Of a stretch of 16,704 nucleotides of DNA, positions 7,260 to 14,968 are shown one piece after another. The stretch is from Candidatus Aerophobota bacterium. Lineage in GTDB: Bacteria > Aerophobota > Aerophobia > Aerophobales > B3-G15. The DNA lies in contig JAUWZM010000058.1 in assembly GCA_030615365.1 (NCBI GenBank), positions 1-16,704 on the forward strand. Direction: 5' to 3'. The position numbers and the translations under genes are program-made. The notes under the pieces were generated by a model, which was given only the letters and a program-made list of their open reading frames with translations, was not told the DNA's origin and searched no databases. The number at the start of each line of letters is the position of its first letter. The first letter of the stretch is position 1.

Positions 7260-8372
7260 ATGCGGATCTTCGGTGACACCAATATAGATTTTATTCGGTT
7301 AAGGAAAATAGCTTTTGTAATTTCTGGAATTGCTATAGGGGCTGGTCTTATCTCTCTTGGTGTAAAGGGAGGACCAAAATTAGGATTGGATTTTACAGGA
7401 GGAATTGAAATCAATCTTAAGTTTGAAAAACCTCCCAGTATAGCTGGAGTAAGATCTGGTTTATCAAAAATTGGGTTAGAAGGAGTAACCATTCAACAAT
7501 ACGGAAAAAAGGGAGAAAATACAGTCCTTATAAGATATTCGATAGAAGAAATATCTCAAGAATTAGCATCCAATATTTTAGAGTATCGAGAGGAAAAAGG
7601 CAAATTTATCGATATGGATGAGTTAAAGCAAATTCCTGATATCGAATTGGTAGGATATGAAAATTTAACTGCTGTTTTTACTTTAGAGCCTTCCTCCCCT
7701 GACAAGATTGATTTAAATGAGGTGAATCAAACTGTCTTAGCTTCCGTAATCCAAAATATTTACCATCAAAAAATAGCTGATAAGATAGAAAAGGCTGTAA
7801 AAAAGGAATTTGGTGAGAAAAATCCTTTTGAGGTTCGCAGCATTAATTTGATAGGTCCTAAGGTAAGTGAAGAACTCGCAAGAAGTGCTATTTTAGCTGT
7901 TCTTCTTTCTTTGATAGGTATGTTGGCCTACATTGCCTGGAGATTTGAATTTCGATTTGCAATAGGGGCTGTAGTAGCTTTAATGCATGATGTCTTAATT
8001 ACTGTAGGGGTTCTTTCTCTGTTTAACTATGAGCTTACTCTTCCCACAGTCGCTGCTTTGCTCACCATAGTAGGATATTCTATCAATGATACTATTGTTA
8101 TCTATGCCAGAATTAAGGAAAATATGAAGACCTTTAGAAGGAAAAAAGGGACCTTTAAGGATATTCTCAACCGAGGCATTAATCAATCCTTATCCAGAAC
8201 TACCATTACCTCTTTAACTACTTTTCTGGTAGTTATGATCTTGTTTCTCTTTGGAGGAGCCTCTTTACATGGATTTACTTTTGCTATTCTTGTAGGAATC
8301 ATAACGGGAACGTATTCCTCTATTTTTATAGCTACTCCCGTGATATATTTCTGGCGAAAAGGCAAAAAATGA
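7260..8372 (+). CDS. secF: Protein translocase subunit SecF
   Basis: The partner of SecD in the SecDF proton-driven export motor. The 370-residue product has an N-terminal membrane segment (16-34), LGLDFTGGIEINL (41-53), a periplasmic domain, and five C-terminal membrane helices from about 205. LMHDVLIT (241-248) and GYSINDTIVIYARI (272-285, Asp277) are the family signatures. The periplasmic part is longer than usual: residues about 99-155 carry NILEYREEKGKF and DELKQIPDI blocks that look like the helix-hairpin-helix repeats of ComEA or GspK proteins. The start follows a GAGGGGG site, and the stop overlaps the murG start by 4 bases (ATGA). Confidence 0.96.
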   Translation: MRIFGDTNIDFIRLRKIAFVISGIAIGAGLISLGVKGGPKLGLDFTGGIEINLKFEKPPSIAGVRSGLSKIGLEGVTIQQYGKKGENTVLIRYSIEEISQELASNILEYREEKGKFIDMDELKQIPDIELVGYENLTAVFTLEPSSPDKIDLNEVNQTVLASVIQNIYHQKIADKIEKAVKKEFGEKNPFEVRSINLIGPKVSEELARSAILAVLLSLIGMLAYIAWRFEFRFAIGAVVALMHDVLITVGVLSLFNYELTLPTVAALLTIVGYSINDTIVIYARIKENMKTFRRKKGTFKDILNRGINQSLSRTTITSLTTFLVVMILFLFGGASLHGFTFAILVGIITGTYSSIFIATPVIYFWRKGKK

Positions 8373-9493
8373 GAGTTTTGATAGTTGCCGGAGGAACAGG
8401 AGGACATATCTATCCGGCTTTAGCATTAACCGCTTACTTAAAGCGATATAATCCAACAATTGATATTTTATGGATAACGGGGAAAAAGAATTTAGAACAG
8501 CAGATTATTTCTGAAAGTGGCACTAATTTTAAGAAAATCAATGCCTGCCCTCTTCCCAGAAAATTTTCCTGGCAGTGGGTCGAATTTGTATGGAAGATAG
8601 TTATCTCTTTTTTTCAATCCTTTTTAATCTTGCTCCAGTTTAGGCCTGATGTAGTAGTGGGAATGGGAAGTTTTCATTCTTACTCGGTGTTAATTACCGC
8701 GTTTTTTTTTCGTATCCCCAGCATAATTTGCGAGCAGAATTTTTTTCCTTCCTTCACCAATCGATCTCTTTCAAGGTATGCTTCAAAGATAGCCATTAGC
8801 TTTTCTCAAACGAAAGACTTTTTCCTTCCCTCTGTCCGGAGAAAGATTTATTTCACCGGTAATCCTATTAGGGATAGTATCATAACTACTCCCAAAGAGG
8901 AAGGTTTGAGAAAGTTAGGACTACAAAGAGATAAATTTACCCTTTTATTTTTTGGGGGAAGTCAGGGGGCTCATCACCTGAATCAAACAGCAGTTGAAAC
9001 AATAAAACTTTTTAAAAAAAATGAGATGGAAGAAAACTTACAATTTATTTTTTTAACTGGAAAAGATGATTGGAAATTTGTGAATAGTTCTCTTGAGGAT
9101 ATAAAAATTTCAGCAAAGATATTCCCCTTTTTCTCCCAGATTCATTATGCTTACGCTGCAGCCGATCTGATAATTTCTCGAAGTGGTGCCACTACCTTAG
9201 CTGAAATTACTGCCCGAGGAATTCCAGCTATACTTATTCCTTATCCATCTGCCACTGATAAACATCAGTTAAAGAATGCTCAAATTTTAGAGAAAATGAA
9301 AGCAGCTATAATAATTCACGACAATGAGCTTACCCCACAGAGGTTAAGAGGTCTTATCGAGAAGTTAGCCTCGGATAAAAAATTAATTTCAAAGATGGGC
9401 AGAAAAAGTAAAGAATTAGGGAAGAGGGACGCCACTCAAGAGATAGCTAAGATAGTCCACAGCCTGGCAGTTCCCAAAGGCTGCGATGAGTAA
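8369..9493 (+). CDS. murG: UDP-GlcNAc:undecaprenyl-pyrophosphoryl-MurNAc-pentapeptide GlcNAc transferase (MurG)
   Basis: MurG adds GlcNAc to lipid I to form lipid II at the cytoplasmic face of the membrane. The 374-residue GT-B fold shows the N-terminal glycine loop GGTGGHIYPAL (8-18), a second glycine loop VVGMGSF (96-102), ICEQN (120-124), TGNPIR (163-168), GGSQGA (196-201) and the donor-binding block SRSGATTLAE (270-279), followed by a His/Gln pair in TDKHQLKNA (296-304). The start ATG overlaps the secF stop by 4 bases, so it is translationally coupled to the export genes. This is not the usual mraY-murD-ftsW-murG setting. Confidence 0.96.
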   Translation: MRVLIVAGGTGGHIYPALALTAYLKRYNPTIDILWITGKKNLEQQIISESGTNFKKINACPLPRKFSWQWVEFVWKIVISFFQSFLILLQFRPDVVVGMGSFHSYSVLITAFFFRIPSIICEQNFFPSFTNRSLSRYASKIAISFSQTKDFFLPSVRRKIYFTGNPIRDSIITTPKEEGLRKLGLQRDKFTLLFFGGSQGAHHLNQTAVETIKLFKKNEMEENLQFIFLTGKDDWKFVNSSLEDIKISAKIFPFFSQIHYAYAAADLIISRSGATTLAEITARGIPAILIPYPSATDKHQLKNAQILEKMKAAIIIHDNELTPQRLRGLIEKLASDKKLISKMGRKSKELGKRDATQEIAKIVHSLAVPKGCDE

Positions 9494-9764
9494 TTCAGGC
9501 TGAAATAAATGTGAAAAAATTATTAAATAATTACGACACCTCTGCCACTAAGTCACCAAGGCACAGAGAAGTGATATAAACTCGTCCGTCTCGTTAGCAA
9601 GATTTCAACGTAGAACTTGAACGTTGAGTTTTGCACCCTTAGCCCTTTGCCTTTCGCCTCTTCTGCACATTTATCTGCGTGTCTTGGCGGCGAATAGTAA
9701 CAAATTGGTAAACGGTGAGGTCTGATTGGTATTCCAAAATAACTTTAGCCAAGTTCAGGATAAA
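9494..9764. repeat. Intergenic palindromic repeat element between murG and murC
   Basis: The left arm near 9547-9571 (CTGCCACTAAGTCACCAAGG and on) and the reverse complement of the right arm near 9680-9703 (TCGCCGCCAAGACACGCAG) are the same kind of sequence, so the arms are an imperfect inverted repeat. Between them is a perfect 7-bp stem, TCAACGT / ACGTTGA, near 9606-9628. The wording CCACTAAG...CACCAAGGCAC belongs to a class of dispersed repeats known from many bacterial genomes. A related string lies at 16294-16322. The function is unknown; it may act as a transcript end or as a mini mobile element. Confidence 0.5.
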
Positions 9765-11144
9765 ATGTTAAAAGGAATCAACTCTATTCATTTTATTGGC
9801 ATTGGAGGCATAGGAATGAGTGGACTGGCTAAGGTTATGTTTGAGTTAGGCTATCAAGTCTCTGGATCGGATATAAAAGAAAATACCCTCATTGATTGCC
9901 TGAGAAAAAAAGGAATTAAAATTTATGGGAAACACAATTACAGAAATATAAAAGATGCTGATCTGATAGTTATGAGCTCGGCTATACCTTGGGATAATCC
10001 AGAGCTACGTGAAGCCAAAAGAAGAGAAGTACCCATACTTTCCAGAGGGAAGCTTTTGTCCTATCTGGTTAATGCAGGAAAAGGAATTGTAGTGGCGGGA
10101 ACTCACGGTAAGACTACAACTACTTCTCTTATAGCCTCCCTACTTTTAAAGGCAGGGAAAAATCCTACAGTATTCATTGGAGGAGAGCTTAGTGAAATTA
10201 AGGGAAATAGCTATTTGGGAACCGACAGATACGTAGTAGTTGAGAGTGACGAATCAGATGCTTCTTTTCTCCTTCTCCATCCTAAGATAGCCGTACTTAC
10301 AAATTTAGAAGATGATCATCTGGAATATTATGGCTCTCAGGGCAAACTCAATCAGGCTTTTAAGAATTTTCTCTCCCAATTAAAACCTAAAGGTACTTTA
10401 ATAGCTAATTGGGATAATGAAAGAGTGAGAAGGATTTCCCAGGCCATTGGTAAATCTTCATCTCAAAATGTCATTTTTTATGGATTACGCCAGGGAGAAT
10501 TTTGCGCAGAAAGAATTAAGTATTATCCTTTTAGCTCCTTCTTCCAGGTTACGTACAAAGCTAAAATATTAGGAGAGATTAGTCTTCCTCTACCAGGCGA
10601 GCACAATATCTACAATTGCTTAGCTGCTGTTTCAGTGGGAATACGCCTTGATATATCCTGGCACAAGATAAAGGAGGCTCTTTCAAGCTTTCAAGGTCTA
10701 AAGAGAAGATTTGAGGTGATTGGAAAGGCTCGTTCAGTATTAATAGTTGATGACTATGCTCATCATCCCACGGAAATTAAAGCTACTTTAACAGTGACCC
10801 AGAGAATGAATCGTCGGATAATTGCAATTTTTCAACCCCATCGTTACACCAGAACTAAACTATTCTTAAATAAATTTTCTCTTGCTTTTCAGAGAGCAGA
10901 TATTCTTATTTTAACTCAGATTTATGGGGCAGGAGAACCTCCTCTTCCTGGGGTAAATGGAAAACTTCTCTTTGAGATAACTGAGAAAGAAAGAAAACTG
11001 CCAACCTACTATTTCGATACCTTTGAGGAGATAATTGATTTCTTAGTAAAACAGGTAAGAGAAAAAGATTTAGTGATCACTATGGGAGCAGGAAATATAA
11101 GAGAAGTAGGAGAAAAACTTTTAGCTAAATTAAGTTGCTCTTAA
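9765..11144 (+). CDS. murC: UDP-N-acetylmuramate--L-alanine ligase (MurC)
   Basis: MurC joins L-alanine to UDP-MurNAc with ATP, the first amino-acid step of the peptidoglycan precursor. From the ATG at 9765 the product has 459 residues: GIGGIGMSG (12-20) of the UDP-binding domain, the ATP loop GTHGKTTTT (112-120), ESDESDAS (160-167), NLEDDHLEYYG (180-190), and in the last domains DDYAHHPTEI and FQPHRYTRT. The frame extends 13 codons upstream to a TTG at 9726 with a GGTGAGG site; I prefer the ATG because family members start just before the glycine loop and an AGGA precedes it. Its stop codon overlaps that of the convergent synthase gene. Confidence 0.95.
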   Translation: MLKGINSIHFIGIGGIGMSGLAKVMFELGYQVSGSDIKENTLIDCLRKKGIKIYGKHNYRNIKDADLIVMSSAIPWDNPELREAKRREVPILSRGKLLSYLVNAGKGIVVAGTHGKTTTTSLIASLLLKAGKNPTVFIGGELSEIKGNSYLGTDRYVVVESDESDASFLLLHPKIAVLTNLEDDHLEYYGSQGKLNQAFKNFLSQLKPKGTLIANWDNERVRRISQAIGKSSSQNVIFYGLRQGEFCAERIKYYPFSSFFQVTYKAKILGEISLPLPGEHNIYNCLAAVSVGIRLDISWHKIKEALSSFQGLKRRFEVIGKARSVLIVDDYAHHPTEIKATLTVTQRMNRRIIAIFQPHRYTRTKLFLNKFSLAFQRADILILTQIYGAGEPPLPGVNGKLLFEITEKERKLPTYYFDTFEEIIDFLVKQVREKDLVITMGAGNIREVGEKLLAKLSCS

Positions 11145-12400
11145 ACAGAGGGAGCTACAGTGAGGATTTGCTTAGCCTGCTCTGGATACTGGGCGATGAA
11201 GCAAAGCTCATCTTCAGTAAGAGGTTTCTGGGTGTGAACATTGGCATAGCGAACCAACTCCAGTATCTCATAAGCTTCCCTGTCGTTTTTAAACTCCACT
11301 TCCAGTTTGTCGTAAACATTCCTGAAACCCTTGATTCCCCCATACTCTCCAGTAGTTATTCTCCTTCCTGTTTCTACTATTTCCGGCTCACCTCTACCCA
11401 ACTCCTCAAAGTCGTAGAGCTCGTAGTTTTTCCTATCTTTTAAAGCGCCATCAGCGTGAATCCCTGACTCATGAGCAAAAGCATTATCACCTATTCCCAC
11501 CTGATTTACAGAAATGGGAACGCCAAAAGCATAGGAAGCATATTTGGCGATCTTCCATGATTTAGAAAGGTTCACTCTCTCATCCAGTAAATTTAAATTT
11601 TTTAAACCGCTGCCCTTCTTTAAAGCTAATATTACAGAGACCAAATCGGCATTTCCTGCCCTTTCCCCCATTCCATTTATAGTAGTGTTAATATAGGCAT
11701 CTACCCCGCCATCTATAGCTCCTTTTGCTCCAGCAACCGAACAGGCGACAGCCATACCCAGATCATTATGGCAATGAAGTTCAATGGGAATCCGAACTTC
11801 TTGAGCTAAATTCTTTACTCGATGGTAAATAGTAAAGATATCATCATACCCAAGGGTATCACAGTATCTTATTCTATCGGCTCCATATTCTTTAGCTATT
11901 AGGCAGAATTTAATTAAAAAATCATCATCAGTCCGAGAGGCATCCTCGGCATTAACCCCTACTGTTTTTATCTTCCCTTTTTTAGCCGCTTCCAAAGCTT
12001 CTGTCATCATTCCTATAATGCTGGGTTTGTGAGGGTTTTCTTTGGGGTCTCTCACTATCCTTCCCTGGAATTTACCATTTACCATTTGATTGGAGGTGGA
12101 AATGGAGATATTGATATGCTCCACTCCCATTTCCAGGGCCTCTTTTACATCTTCTTTCACGGTTCTGCACCAACCAGATAAAATTATCGGTTTAAGAACT
12201 CCCATTTTAGCTAATTCTAAATTAGCTTTAAGATAGTTTATTTCATGATTGGTAAAAGGGAAACCAAACTCAGATTGATAAATTCCCATTTCATTTAAAT
12301 AAAGATTGATAATGGTCTTTTCCAGCTTAGCTAAGCCCAAACGGGAAGTTTGAACTCCATCTCTATTCGTCACATCAATAATATAAACTCTATTTTTCAT
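11141..12400 (-). CDS. Homocitrate synthase / 2-isopropylmalate synthase family protein
   Basis: A member of the HMGL-like TIM-barrel family that condenses acetyl-CoA with a 2-oxo acid. The 419-residue product shows TNRDGVQ (11-17) with the catalytic Arg-Asp pair, the metal ligands His209 and His211 in LHCHND, the NGMGERAGNADL block (242-253), and ESGIHADG (311-318) of the communication domain. The regulatory LeuA dimer domain is absent, which fits homocitrate (NifV/LysS-like), citramalate or related synthases rather than full-length LeuA; the substrate is not decidable here. The gene overlaps rplI by 11 bases and has its own GAGGTGAG site, so it is the translation-coupled tail of a ribosomal protein operon. 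Confidence 0.85.
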   Translation of the reverse strand: MKNRVYIIDVTNRDGVQTSRLGLAKLEKTIINLYLNEMGIYQSEFGFPFTNHEINYLKANLELAKMGVLKPIILSGWCRTVKEDVKEALEMGVEHINISISTSNQMVNGKFQGRIVRDPKENPHKPSIIGMMTEALEAAKKGKIKTVGVNAEDASRTDDDFLIKFCLIAKEYGADRIRYCDTLGYDDIFTIYHRVKNLAQEVRIPIELHCHNDLGMAVACSVAGAKGAIDGGVDAYINTTINGMGERAGNADLVSVILALKKGSGLKNLNLLDERVNLSKSWKIAKYASYAFGVPISVNQVGIGDNAFAHESGIHADGALKDRKNYELYDFEELGRGEPEIVETGRRITTGEYGGIKGFRNVYDKLEVEFKNDREAYEILELVRYANVHTQKPLTEDELCFIAQYPEQAKQILTVAPSV

Positions 12401-12845
12401 CTTTTTTTCTCACCTCTACTTGCAGGTATATTTCCACTTCTGAATGCAATTTTATAGAAACTTTCCTAATTCCAATCACTCGGATAGGTTCACCTAAAAT
12501 AATCTTACGATGATCGATTTCCAGATCAAATTTTCTTTTAATTTGTTGGGCAACATCCTGGGTAGTCACTGATCCAAACAACTTTCCTTCCTCTCCCACC
12601 CCTCTTTCTATGACTAAGTTGGCGTCCTTTAACGTTTCCTGGATTCTGGTAGCTTTAAATTTCTCTCTTTTTTTACTGTTCTGAGCTGTTTTTTTTCTTT
12701 CCCTCGATTGTTTAATTCCGCCAGGAGTAGCTTGAAGAGCGAGTTTTTTTGGAATAAGAAAATTTCTCGCATAACCATCACTTACCTCAACTATCTCATC
12801 CTTATCACCCAAATTTTCCAAAGACTTCTCCAGTATTACCTTCAT
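12390..12845 (-). CDS. rplI: 50S ribosomal protein L9
   Basis: L9 binds 23S rRNA near the L1 stalk and limits frameshifting. The product of 151 residues starts MKVILEKSLENLGDKDE, with the N-domain signature GYARNFLIPKKLA (25-37), a long charged connecting helix, and the C-domain with a SVTTQDVA string. The ATG at 12845 is preferred to the in-frame GTG at 12851, which sits too close to the GGAG ribosome site. It lies 12 bases after rpsR. Confidence 0.96.
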   Translation of the reverse strand: MKVILEKSLENLGDKDEIVEVSDGYARNFLIPKKLALQATPGGIKQSRERKKTAQNSKKREKFKATRIQETLKDANLVIERGVGEEGKLFGSVTTQDVAQQIKRKFDLEIDHRKIILGEPIRVIGIRKVSIKLHSEVEIYLQVEVRKKDEK

Positions 12846-12857
12846 GCTCACTCTCCT

Positions 12858-13079
12858 TTATTCATAAGGTAAAAATCCTATTTGTCTGGCTCTTTTTATG
12901 GCTTTTGAAAGTTCTCTTTGATGCTTGGCACATACCCCCGTTCTTCTTTTGTTTTTTATTCGAGCACGATTATCAATGTAGCCTTGCAGGACCTTGGTAT
13001 CTGTATAATCAATAGAATCTTTTGGAGAGTGACAAAACCGACAAACCTTTTTCCTCCTCTTAAAAATCTTTGCTGGCAC
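12858..13079 (-). CDS. rpsR: 30S ribosomal protein S18, zinc-binding type
   Basis: A 73-residue small-subunit protein that pairs with S6 on 16S rRNA. Signature strings are IDYTDTKVL (23-31) and NKRRTGV (43-49). Cys13, Cys16, Cys50 and His53 form a C-x2-C / C-x2-H set, marking the zinc-binding (C+) version of S18. The start is GTG, fixed by a perfect AAGGAGG site five bases upstream. Confidence 0.96.
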   Translation of the reverse strand: MPAKIFKRRKKVCRFCHSPKDSIDYTDTKVLQGYIDNRARIKNKRRTGVCAKHQRELSKAIKRARQIGFLPYE

Positions 13080-13097
13080 TAATTCCTCCTTTATTAT

Positions 13098-13535
13098 CTA
13101 TTCTTCTGAGTTAAAATTTTTCTTACTTTCTATTTCTTCTCCATTTAAAGAAACTTTATTTATCTCGTTTTCTACTTTTTCCTCTACAGTCTCCTCTCCA
13201 AAAGATTTCTTTAATCGCTGTAAAAATTCTACTCGCCAGGCGATCACCTCAGCTGCTTTTCTCCTAATTCCATTCCTGTCTTCGTAAGAACGAATCTGAA
13301 GTCTCCCCTCAACAGCTACTTGACTACCTTTCATTAAATACTCGGCGCATCTCTCTGCTTGTTTTCGCCAGGCAACTATGGGAATGAAATCAGCGTCTCT
13401 CTCTCCTTGTTGATTAGTAAAGGGACGATTCACAGCTAAGGTAAAGCTAACTACTGGAGTACCATCGGGTGTGTAGCGAAGCTCCGGATCCCGAGTTAAA
13501 TTGCCTATAATTATCACTTTATTTAGAGTGGGCAT
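13098..13535 (-). CDS. ssb: Single-stranded DNA-binding protein
   Basis: SSB coats single-stranded DNA during replication and repair. The 145-residue product has the OB-fold signature: NKVIIIGNLTRDPELRYTP (5-23), the VVSFTLAVNR strand, FIPIVAWRKQAE (50-61) and GSQVAVEGRLQIRSYED. The C-terminal tail is acidic but ends NFNSEE and lacks the usual DDDIPF-like tip used to recruit partner proteins. It lies between rpsF and rpsR as in many bacteria; its start overlaps the end of rpsF by 17 bases and is preceded by GGAGAGGGAG. Confidence 0.96.
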   Translation of the reverse strand: MPTLNKVIIIGNLTRDPELRYTPDGTPVVSFTLAVNRPFTNQQGERDADFIPIVAWRKQAERCAEYLMKGSQVAVEGRLQIRSYEDRNGIRRKAAEVIAWRVEFLQRLKKSFGEETVEEKVENEINKVSLNGEEIESKKNFNSEE

Positions 13536-13860
13536 CTCCCTCTCCTTCTTGATTTATTTTTTTCAGAGATAACTTTTTTTTCTTCTTTATAAGCATCAGT
13601 CTCATGACAGGATCCTCAGACTTAACAAATTTATATACATCTCCCACAAAAGCGGGCTCTATTTGAAAGGTTAACGTTGTAAAAAATCCCTCTTTCTCCT
13701 TGTCCACTTCATAGGCAAATTTTTTTCTACCCAACTGGTTGATTTTTTCTATTTTGCCCTGATTTTGCCCAATGAAGCTTTCTATTTTTTTTAACAACTC
13801 CTCTCTCTTCTCCTCATCAATCTTAAAACTAAGAGCAAAAGTCATATCGTATATAGACAT
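13519..13860 (-). CDS. rpsF: 30S ribosomal protein S6
   Basis: S6 binds S18 and the central domain of 16S rRNA. From the ATG at 13860 the product has 113 residues, starting MSIYDMTF, with GRKKFAYEVDKEKEGFF in the middle and DPVMRLMLIKK toward the end, followed by a Lys-rich tail. The frame is open further upstream (to 13902), but that part runs into ychF and the AAGGAG site sits correctly for 13860. The gene starts 10 bases after ychF ends. Confidence 0.95.
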   Translation of the reverse strand: MSIYDMTFALSFKIDEEKREELLKKIESFIGQNQGKIEKINQLGRKKFAYEVDKEKEGFFTTLTFQIEPAFVGDVYKFVKSEDPVMRLMLIKKKKKLSLKKINQEGEGDAHSK

Positions 13861-13870
13861 TATTTTCTCC

Positions 13871-14953
13871 TTAATTAAATCTAAAATGAATAATATCCCC
13901 ATCTTTTACCGGGTAATCTTTTCCCTCTGTAGTTAATTTTCCTTCTTCTCCGGCTCTCTTGAGAGACCCGAGTTCCAAAAGTTCAGCTACAGTAATTATT
14001 TCTGCTCTAATAAATCCTTTTTGCATGTCAGAATGAACTCTTCCTGCTGCCTGAAGAGCAGAGGTGCCTTTCTTTACCGGCCAAGCTCTTACTTCTTCAC
14101 CACCGGTGATGGTAAAAAAAGTTATTAAATTTAGTAAATTGTAAGCCTCTTCTATAAGCCGATCTACACCTTTTCTTTTTATCCCCATACTCTCAAAGAA
14201 CTCTTTTTGTTCCTCAAGGGGTAGTTCATTTAGCTCCATTTCTAGTTGAGCGCAGAGCTCTATTAGCTTCTCCTTTTTTTCAAGAACATATTTTCTTAAA
14301 TTGACCAGCGAGGAAGAGGGGAAATTTAAATCTTCATCTCCAATGTTAGCTACATAAATCATAGGTTTCAAGGAGAGCAATCCCTCCTCCCTTATTAGTT
14401 CCTCTTCTTCTTTTGAACAGATCATTTTTGGAGATTCTCCTTTCTCCAGGGTATCTCTCAGTTTTTCCATTATTATCAATTTTTCCTTAACTTTTTTAAC
14501 TTCTGACTTTACTAATTTATTTAGTTTTGTCAATCTTCGCTGAACCATTCCCAAATCAGAGAGAAAAAGTTCTAATTCTAAGATCTGTATATCCCTGACT
14601 GGATCAATAGTCCCCTCTGGGTGTGATATCCCCTCCTCGAAGCACCTTGTTACCTCTACTAACACATCCACTCCTCTTATTCTACTTAGAAACTCATTTC
14701 CCAATCCCTCACCTTGATGAGCACCTTTCACTAGTCCTGCCACATCTACAAATTCAATTTCTGCTGGAGTAACCTTCCGAGGGTTTATCAGCTTACCCAA
14801 TTTCTCTAAGCGAGGATCAAGGACCGGCACCATTCCTATATTGGGAGAAATAGTGCAAAAGGGGAAATTGGCTACCCGAGCTCCTCCTTTAGCAACTGCG
14901 TTAAAAAGAGTAGATTTGCCAGCGTTAGGCAAACCTATGATTCCAACTTGCAT
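13871..14953 (-). CDS. ychF: Redox-regulated ATPase/GTPase YchF
   Basis: YchF (the OLA1 family) is a ribosome-associated Obg-type P-loop nucleotidase. The 360-residue product has the P-loop GLPNAGKST (7-15), the G3 region DVAGLVKGAHQGEGLG (70-85), a central coiled-coil insertion (about 130-190), and the C-terminal TGS domain beginning FFTITGGEEVRAW (279-291) and ending DGDIIHFRFN. The G4 site reads NIGD (203-206) where the family, which prefers ATP, normally has NxxE. It follows the sigma factor by 15 bases and precedes rpsF by 10. Confidence 0.95.
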   Translation of the reverse strand: MQVGIIGLPNAGKSTLFNAVAKGGARVANFPFCTISPNIGMVPVLDPRLEKLGKLINPRKVTPAEIEFVDVAGLVKGAHQGEGLGNEFLSRIRGVDVLVEVTRCFEEGISHPEGTIDPVRDIQILELELFLSDLGMVQRRLTKLNKLVKSEVKKVKEKLIIMEKLRDTLEKGESPKMICSKEEEELIREEGLLSLKPMIYVANIGDEDLNFPSSSLVNLRKYVLEKKEKLIELCAQLEMELNELPLEEQKEFFESMGIKRKGVDRLIEEAYNLLNLITFFTITGGEEVRAWPVKKGTSALQAAGRVHSDMQKGFIRAEIITVAELLELGSLKRAGEEGKLTTEGKDYPVKDGDIIHFRFN

Positions 14954-14968
14954 AAGTTGAATGATTCC

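Noticed and set aside
9600..9635. TCAACGT / ACGTTGA hairpin as an intrinsic terminator
   Set aside because: The T-run after it is only four bases, and the stem lies inside a larger repeat.
9726..9764. TTG-started 13-codon extension of murC
   Set aside because: Less likely than the ATG at 9765, since MurC proteins begin just before the glycine loop; not excluded because a GGTGAGG site precedes the TTG.
11135..11443. Plus-strand 102-codon ORF after murC
   Set aside because: Antisense to the synthase gene, whose conserved C-terminal motifs occupy the same bases; no ribosome site.
13861..13902. Upstream extension of rpsF by 14 codons
   Set aside because: It overlaps the end of ychF and is not part of S6; the AAGGAG site serves the ATG at 13860.
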